From UBA2334 sp964396895 (GTDB taxonomy: Bacteria; Pseudomonadota; Gammaproteobacteria; Burkholderiales; Burkholderiaceae_C), in the NCBI GenBank assembly GCA_964396895.1, contig CAYNGJ010000007.1, positions 62,001-126,000 on the forward strand: a stretch of 64,000 bases of DNA, read 5' to 3'. The position numbers and the translations under genes are program-made. Below, one piece after another: positions 59,961 to 64,000 of the stretch (positions are counted from its first letter, which is position 1; each line of letters begins with the position of its first letter). The notes under the pieces are model-generated. The model saw nothing but the letters and a program-made list of their open reading frames with translations. It ran no database searches and was not told the origin of the DNA.

Positions 59961-60959
59961 TTGAACACGCCACAAGTCAAACACCTCACGGTGGATGAGG
60001 ATTCCGCCGGTCAGCGGCTGGACAACTTTCTGTTTCGCCACCTCAAAGGTGTGCCCAAGACCCATGTCTACCGCATCATCCGCTCGGGGGAGGTGCGCAT
60101 CAACAAGGGCAGGGCCAGCGCTGAGTCCAAATTGCAGGCCGGTGATGTGCTTCGCCTGCCCCCTTTGCGCGTGGCCCCCGTCATGGCCGAACCCCACACG
60201 CCGGTGGCGCCCGCCCGGGAGTTTCCGGTGCTGTTTGAAGACGACGGGTTCATGGCCATCCACAAACCGGCGGGGGTGGCGGTGCACGGCGGCAGTGGTG
60301 TCAGTTCGGGGGTCATCGAGCAGCTCCGGCGGGCGAGGCCGCAATGCACCACCTTGGAACTGGTGCACAGGTTGGACCGAGAGACCAGCGGTGTGTTGCT
60401 GATTGCCAAAAAGCGCAGCGCCCTGCGCCATTTGCAGGATCAGTTCCGCGAACGTGAAACCGGCAAAACCTACCTCGCCTTGGTCAAAGGCAACTGGTCC
60501 GAACGCCACAAGGTGATCGACAAACCACTGCAAAAGTACCTGCTGCCCGACGGCGAGCGGCGTGTCCGGGTGGTGCCAGTCGACCATCCAGATGCCATGC
60601 GCAGCATCACCCTGGTGAAAGTGCGCGCACCCGTGCCAGATCCGTGCGCGGACGTTGGTGGGGACATGGCCCATGACATGGGCTGTTCATTGTTGGAGGT
60701 GACCATCAAAACCGGTCGTACCCACCAGATTCGGGTGCATTTGTCTCAAGCGGGGCATCCGATTGCCGGCGATGATAAGTACGGGGATTTCGACTGGAAC
60801 AGGCAATTGGCGAGAGCCGGATTTCCCCGAATGTTTTTGCATGCCTGGCGTTTGGAAGTGCAACACCCGGTGAGCGGCGAACGTTTGCACATCGTTGCCC
60901 AGCCCTCGGTTGAATTGAAAAAGGTGCTGCCGATTGCGGTGGCGGCTGCACTGAATTGA
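59961..60959 (+). CDS. rluC: 23S rRNA pseudouridine synthase RluC
   Basis: 332 residues from a TTG at 59961, the only reasonable start before the conserved VKHLTVDEDSAGQRLDNFL. An S4 RNA-binding domain (residues 15-75) precedes the catalytic domain with HRLDRETSGVLLIAK containing the aspartate, and ends with GRTHQIRVHLSQAGHPI. It modifies 955, 2504 and 2580 in E. coli 23S rRNA. It is divergent from rne, a conserved arrangement. Confidence 0.92.
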   Translation: MNTPQVKHLTVDEDSAGQRLDNFLFRHLKGVPKTHVYRIIRSGEVRINKGRASAESKLQAGDVLRLPPLRVAPVMAEPHTPVAPAREFPVLFEDDGFMAIHKPAGVAVHGGSGVSSGVIEQLRRARPQCTTLELVHRLDRETSGVLLIAKKRSALRHLQDQFRERETGKTYLALVKGNWSERHKVIDKPLQKYLLPDGERRVRVVPVDHPDAMRSITLVKVRAPVPDPCADVGGDMAHDMGCSLLEVTIKTGRTHQIRVHLSQAGHPIAGDDKYGDFDWNRQLARAGFPRMFLHAWRLEVQHPVSGERLHIVAQPSVELKKVLPIAVAAALN

Positions 60960-60965
60960 CGTGAT

Positions 60966-60995
60966 TTGTGCAAAGACAAGCCATTGCTCTAGAAT
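60966..60995 (+). promoter_or_regulatory. Promoter of the H-NS gene
   Basis: TTGTGC (60966-60971), an 18-base spacer, TAGAAT (60990-60995). It lies 84 bases before the TTG start of the H-NS gene. A TTGACG at 60956 is too far from the -10 to be the -35. Confidence 0.5.
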
Positions 60996-61078
60996 AATGC
61001 ACCGATTCACGCACCAAAGCCTGTTTCGGCATGCTCAGGGCAAATACGTTGGATACCTTTCTTTCAAGGACAAATCAA

Positions 61079-61387
61079 TTGGCTACATACATTGAACTCA
61101 AAGCGCAGGCCGAAGCCATGCTGGCGCAGGCCGAACAGGTTCGCAAGCAGGAATTGGCGGCAGTCATTCAGGACATCAAGGCCAAAATGAAGGAATATGG
61201 GCTGACGGTGGCGGATCTGGGTGGATCGGTGGCGGGGCCACGCAAAGCAGCCAAAAGCAAATCGGCAGCACCTGCCAAGTACCGCGGCCCCAATGGGGAA
61301 TTGTGGGCGGGCGGTCTGGGTCGCAAACCCGAATGGGTACGCAGCCTGATGGCCGAAGGCAAAAGCATTGACGATTACCTGATTTGA
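61079..61387 (+). CDS. H-NS family nucleoid protein
   Basis: 102 residues from a TTG at 61079, chosen because AAGGA lies 8 bases upstream and because the protein then begins LATYIELKAQAEAM, as in known members; the ATG at 61031 has no such site. An oligomerising coiled coil (residues 1-45), an Ala/Lys linker and a C-terminal DNA-binding part with KYRGPNGELWAGGLGRKPEW are visible. The GLGRKPEW segment is the AT-hook-like contact of betaproteobacterial H-NS. It silences AT-rich DNA. Confidence 0.92.
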   Translation: MATYIELKAQAEAMLAQAEQVRKQELAAVIQDIKAKMKEYGLTVADLGGSVAGPRKAAKSKSAAPAKYRGPNGELWAGGLGRKPEWVRSLMAEGKSIDDYLI

Positions 61388-61404
61388 GCCCATCGTCTTT
61401 GTCC

Positions 61405-61434
61405 AAAAAACCGGCCGGCGGCCGGTTTTTTTTT
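61405..61434 (+). terminator. Terminator of the H-NS gene
   Basis: AAAAAACCGGCC, then GGCCGGTTTTTTTT; an 8-bp GC-rich stem with a T run, 18 bases after the stop codon. Confidence 0.92.
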
Positions 61435-61487
61435 GGTGTGTACCATTGTGCGCAGATTCCTTTTGCCCGATGCCCTCCGAATTTCAC

Positions 61488-62156
61488 ATGACCGCCACCC
61501 ATTCACCCCGGTTTGACCTCATTGCCTTTGATTGGGACGGCACGCTGTTTGACTCCACAGCCATCATCACCCGGTGCATACAGGCCGCGGTGGTCGATCT
61601 GGGCGGTGCCAGACCGTCGGACGAAGCGGCTTCTTATGTCATTGGCATGGGCTTATTACAGGCGTTGGCCCATGCGGCCCCCGACATTCCGCGCACCCAG
61701 CACGCGGCCCTGGGTGAGCGGTACCGGCACCACTACATGCTGCACCAGAACGACATCACCCTGTTTCAAGGGGTGCTGCCCATGCTTGCGGCGCTCAAGG
61801 GCCGGCGCCACTGGTTGACGGTGGCCACGGGCAAAAGCCGTCGGGGCTTGGACGAAGCCCTGCAGGCCGTGGAGTTGAAGGGGGTGTTCGACGGTTCACG
61901 CACCGCCGATGAAACCGCCGGAAAGCCCCACCCGCTGATGCTGGAGGAGCTGATGGATGAGTTTGGGGTGACGCCGGAGCGCACCTTGATGATCGGGGAC
62001 ACCACGCACGACCTCCAGATGGCCCGAAACGCCGGTTGCGCCAGCGTGGGCGTCAGCTATGGTGCCCATTCGCACCACGGGTTTGACGCGCTGGCGCCGC
62101 TGGCCATTGCCCATTCAGTGCCGGAGCTCCACCAGTGGCTGACCGACCACGCGTGA
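61488..62156 (+). CDS. HAD-superfamily phosphatase (Gph/phosphoglycolate phosphatase-like)
   Basis: 222 residues from the ATG at 61488 (others at 61470 and 61446 add little). HAD motif I is FDWDGTLFDS with the nucleophile aspartate; motif II (TVATGK) and motif IV (MIGDTTHDLQMARNAG) follow. A four-helix cap is present between. Size and motifs fit phosphoglycolate or similar phosphatases. Its stop overlaps the GTG start of the Rieske gene. Confidence 0.88.
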   Translation: MTATHSPRFDLIAFDWDGTLFDSTAIITRCIQAAVVDLGGARPSDEAASYVIGMGLLQALAHAAPDIPRTQHAALGERYRHHYMLHQNDITLFQGVLPMLAALKGRRHWLTVATGKSRRGLDEALQAVELKGVFDGSRTADETAGKPHPLMLEELMDEFGVTPERTLMIGDTTHDLQMARNAGCASVGVSYGAHSHHGFDALAPLAIAHSVPELHQWLTDHA

Positions 62157-62548
62157 GCGCGCTGGGCGCGGTGCCCGAGGCGCCGGGCGAATGGCTGCCC
62201 TTGTGCCGCTCTGCTGATTTGGTCAATGCCGGGACAGCCGTCCCGTTTGAAGTGATCTACCTCGGACAGACCTGCCGGGCGTTTGCGGTGCGTCACCAGG
62301 GGCAGGTGCACGCCTACCTCAACCGTTGCACGCACGTGCCCATGGAGCTGGACTGGCAGCCCAACCAAGTGTTCGATGATTCCGGGCGTTGGTTGCTGTG
62401 TGCCACGCATGGCGCCATGTACCGGCCCGATACCGGCGCATGCGCAGGAGGGCCCTGTCGCGGTGGGCTGGTCAAGATGGGTTTGCGGGAGCGCGATGGT
62501 TGGGTGCACTGGCATACTCAGGACAGGTTCCAGCCGGTGGCGTTCTGA
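62153..62548 (+). CDS. Rieske [2Fe-2S] protein
   Basis: 131 residues from a GTG at 62153 that overlaps the previous stop (a GTG at 62135 is the alternative). Cluster ligands are visible as CTHVPMELDW and CATHGAMYRP, two Cys-x-His pairs of a soluble Rieske ferredoxin-like domain. Such proteins pass electrons or bind iron as accessory components. The coupling with the HAD gene and the S49 peptidase downstream is a known Burkholderiales arrangement. Confidence 0.88.
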   Translation: MSALGAVPEAPGEWLPLCRSADLVNAGTAVPFEVIYLGQTCRAFAVRHQGQVHAYLNRCTHVPMELDWQPNQVFDDSGRWLLCATHGAMYRPDTGACAGGPCRGGLVKMGLRERDGWVHWHTQDRFQPVAF

Positions 62549-62595
62549 GCCATGGTGCCGAGCGGACGGCTTGATTTCAAGCAAAAAAGACCTGT

Positions 62596-62624
62596 AGCGC
62601 TTTATTTATATCATTCTTAGCTAT
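62596..62624 (+). repeat. AT-rich dispersed repeat, copy D
   Basis: 29 bases starting AGCGCTTTATTT and ending TTAGCTAT; 25 of 29 positions match copy A. The final TAT donates the first two bases of the S49 peptidase ATG (62623-62625). Confidence 0.7.
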
Positions 62625-63579
62625 GAATTCTGAGGAACACAACAATGACCAACCTGGCTGGGAGCGGCAGGCTCTGGAAAAGCTGGCCTTTGCCATGCTG
62701 GAAGAAAAAAAGGCCGCCAGGCGCTGGGGCATTTTCTGGCGCCTGACGTGGCTCACTCTGATGGCCGCGGTGGTGTGGCTGGTGTGGCTCAAGGTGCCGT
62801 CCCCGGCGGCGCCCAGCACGCCCCACACGGCGGTGGTGGACATCAAAGGCGAAATTGGCGCCGACAACGAGGCCAATGCCATTGACATTCTGGATGCGTT
62901 GCGTGCCGCCTTTGAAGACGCGGGTGCTCAAGCCGTGGTGCTGGTCATCAATTCCCCGGGCGGCAGTCCGGTGCAGGCGGGGGTCATCAATGACGAGATC
63001 GTTCGCCTCAAGGCCATTCACAGCAAGCCGGTGTATGCCGTGGTGGAGGACACCTGTGCCTCGGCGGCTTACTACATTGCGGCGGCGGCCGATGAAATCT
63101 ATGTGGACAAGGCCAGCATTGTGGGCAGCATCGGGGTGCTGATGGATGGGTTTGGGTTCACTGGCTTGATGGACAAATTGGGCATTGAGCGCCGATTGCT
63201 CACCGCAGGTGCCAACAAAGGGTTTCTGGACCCCTTCAGCCCGCAAACACCTGAACAGCGCAGCTATGCCTTGGGCATGCTGAAAGAAATTCACGAACAA
63301 TTCATTGATGTCGTCAGAACGGGTCGTGGAGATCGTCTGAAGGAAACGCCCGACATGTTCAGCGGTTTATTCTGGAGTGGCCAGCAGGCGGTCAACATGG
63401 GGTTGGCCGATGGCTTGGGCTCCATTGACTATGTGGCCCGCGAAGTGGTCAAGGCAGAGGAATTGGTCGATTACACCCGCCGCGCCAACATGGCCGAACG
63501 CTTGGCCAAGCGATTTGGGGCTGCCTTTGGTGAATCTGCCGCCAAGTCATTGCTGGCCAGCGGCTGGTCATTGCGCTGA
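62623..63579 (+). CDS. Membrane-anchored S49 family peptidase (SppA-like)
   Basis: 318 residues. A charged N-terminus and one membrane helix (LTLMAAVVWLVWLKV, near residue 50) anchor the protein; the protease domain carries the nucleophile serine in DTCASAAYYIAAAAD and the general-base lysine in KASIVGSIGVL. It is the short, single-domain form of signal-peptide peptidase, facing the periplasm. The initiation codon is the last part of a dispersed repeat, so the ribosome binding region consists of repeat DNA. Confidence 0.9.
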   Translation: MNSEEHNNDQPGWERQALEKLAFAMLEEKKAARRWGIFWRLTWLTLMAAVVWLVWLKVPSPAAPSTPHTAVVDIKGEIGADNEANAIDILDALRAAFEDAGAQAVVLVINSPGGSPVQAGVINDEIVRLKAIHSKPVYAVVEDTCASAAYYIAAAADEIYVDKASIVGSIGVLMDGFGFTGLMDKLGIERRLLTAGANKGFLDPFSPQTPEQRSYALGMLKEIHEQFIDVVRTGRGDRLKETPDMFSGLFWSGQQAVNMGLADGLGSIDYVAREVVKAEELVDYTRRANMAERLAKRFGAAFGESAAKSLLASGWSLR

Positions 63580-63613
63580 ATTCTTTTTTATATCCATTTT
63601 CCGCTGTCCCACC

Positions 63614-64000
63614 ATGTCTAAAACACTGATTCCCAAAATTCTCAAAGCTGTTTTCCCCGTTGGAGGCATGGGGACCCGGTTTTTGCCCGCGACCAAGGCC
63701 ATCCCAAAAGAAATGCTGCCAGTGGTGGACAAGCCCCTGATCCAATACGCCGTGGAAGAGGCTTATGAGGCTGGTATTCGTCAAATGATTTTCGTCACTG
63801 GCCGTCACAAAAGGGCCATTGAAGACCATTTCGACGCCGCTTACGAATTGGAGGCCGAATTGGAGGCCGCCAACAAAATGGCACTGCTCGATGTGGTGCG
63901 CTCCATCAAGCCCGACGACATGGATTGCATTTTTGTGCGCCAACCAAGGGCCCTGGGTTTGGGGCATGCCGTGTTGTGTGCAGAAAACCTGGTCGGCAAT
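63614..64000 (+). CDS. galU: UTP-glucose-1-phosphate uridylyltransferase (partial)
   Basis: The first 129 residues are visible before the window ends. The nucleotide-binding start AVFPVGGMGTRFLPATKA and PKEMLPVVDKPLIQYAVEEA are diagnostic for GalU. It makes UDP-glucose for polysaccharides and lipopolysaccharide. The gene lies 34 bases after the S49 peptidase gene. Confidence 0.93.
   Translation, partial: MSKTLIPKILKAVFPVGGMGTRFLPATKAIPKEMLPVVDKPLIQYAVEEAYEAGIRQMIFVTGRHKRAIEDHFDAAYELEAELEAANKMALLDVVRSIKPDDMDCIFVRQPRALGLGHAVLCAENLVGN

Noticed and set aside
59422..59973. Minus-strand open frame in the rne leader
   Set aside because: No homology-type features or ribosome binding site; it covers the hairpins of the leader.

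Overview
The window is chromosomal DNA of a high-GC betaproteobacterium, most likely a member of the Comamonadaceae (order Burkholderiales). The grounds are the gene repertoire (short H-NS with a C-terminal GxGRKPxW-type motif, HemX/HemY, PotF-like transporter, hydantoinase/oxoprolinase fusion), the order argH / algZ-algR / hemC-hemD-hemX-hemY, and a dispersed AT-rich repeat with an AGCGCT core that I associate with this family. One 100-N assembly gap is present at 17492-17591. Species cannot be named from the sequence.

Layout. 0.1-2 kb: a Tat-exported sulfide:quinone oxidoreductase with a small membrane protein, behind a CsoR/FrmR-like operator. 2-6 kb: OsmC protein, then a TRAP transporter (dctP-dctQ-dctM) ending in a DnaQ-fold exonuclease. 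6.1-10.8 kb: a winged-helix regulator and a giant fused HyuA-HyuB (oxoprolinase-type) protein carrying a repeat-derived insertion. 10.9-13.8 kb: a ComEA-like helix-hairpin-helix protein divergent from a GspE/PilB ATPase with four tandem 30-residue MshEN-like repeats.

13.9-24.6 kb: a 10.7-kb integrated element inserted in the 3' end of tRNA-Gly(CCC). It has an 18-bp att duplication, ACCAACA-type repeats at both ends, a P4-type integrase, an AlpA-like regulator, a run of overlapping small genes, a HicA-like protein, a primase-helicase, a nine-copy GCGGGA(A) repeat cluster resembling a replication origin, and a LexA-box-controlled operon with a SRAP/HMCES-type DNA-protein-crosslinking protein. 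No capsid, portal, terminase or tail gene is visible, so it looks like a phage-satellite-like or autonomously replicating integrative element. This is the accessory and least described part of the window.

24.8-37.5 kb: a chemotaxis receptor, then a catabolic cluster on the minus strand: PotABCD-like ABC transporter, agmatinase/guanidinobutyrase-like ureohydrolase, succinate-semialdehyde dehydrogenase, a CoA-transferase, GABA transaminase and a divergent MocR/GabR-type regulator. Together these would import a guanidino or polyamine compound and convert it through GABA to succinate. The two minus-strand operons share a composite motif (ACTGTA-N20-ACATATACAGA) that is the obvious candidate GabR operator.

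37.6-64 kb: housekeeping genes. These are alaS, an alpha/beta hydrolase, an RluA-family synthase, ribD, argH, algZ-algR, a conserved hypothetical, ppc, hemC-hemD-hemX-hemY with a translationally coupled diguanylate cyclase, rne with a long structured leader, rluC, an H-NS gene, a HAD phosphatase, a Rieske protein, an S49 peptidase and the start of galU. Copies of the AT-rich repeat are scattered through the core DNA, sometimes inside coding sequence (algR, hemD, rne, alaS). I see none within the integrated element.
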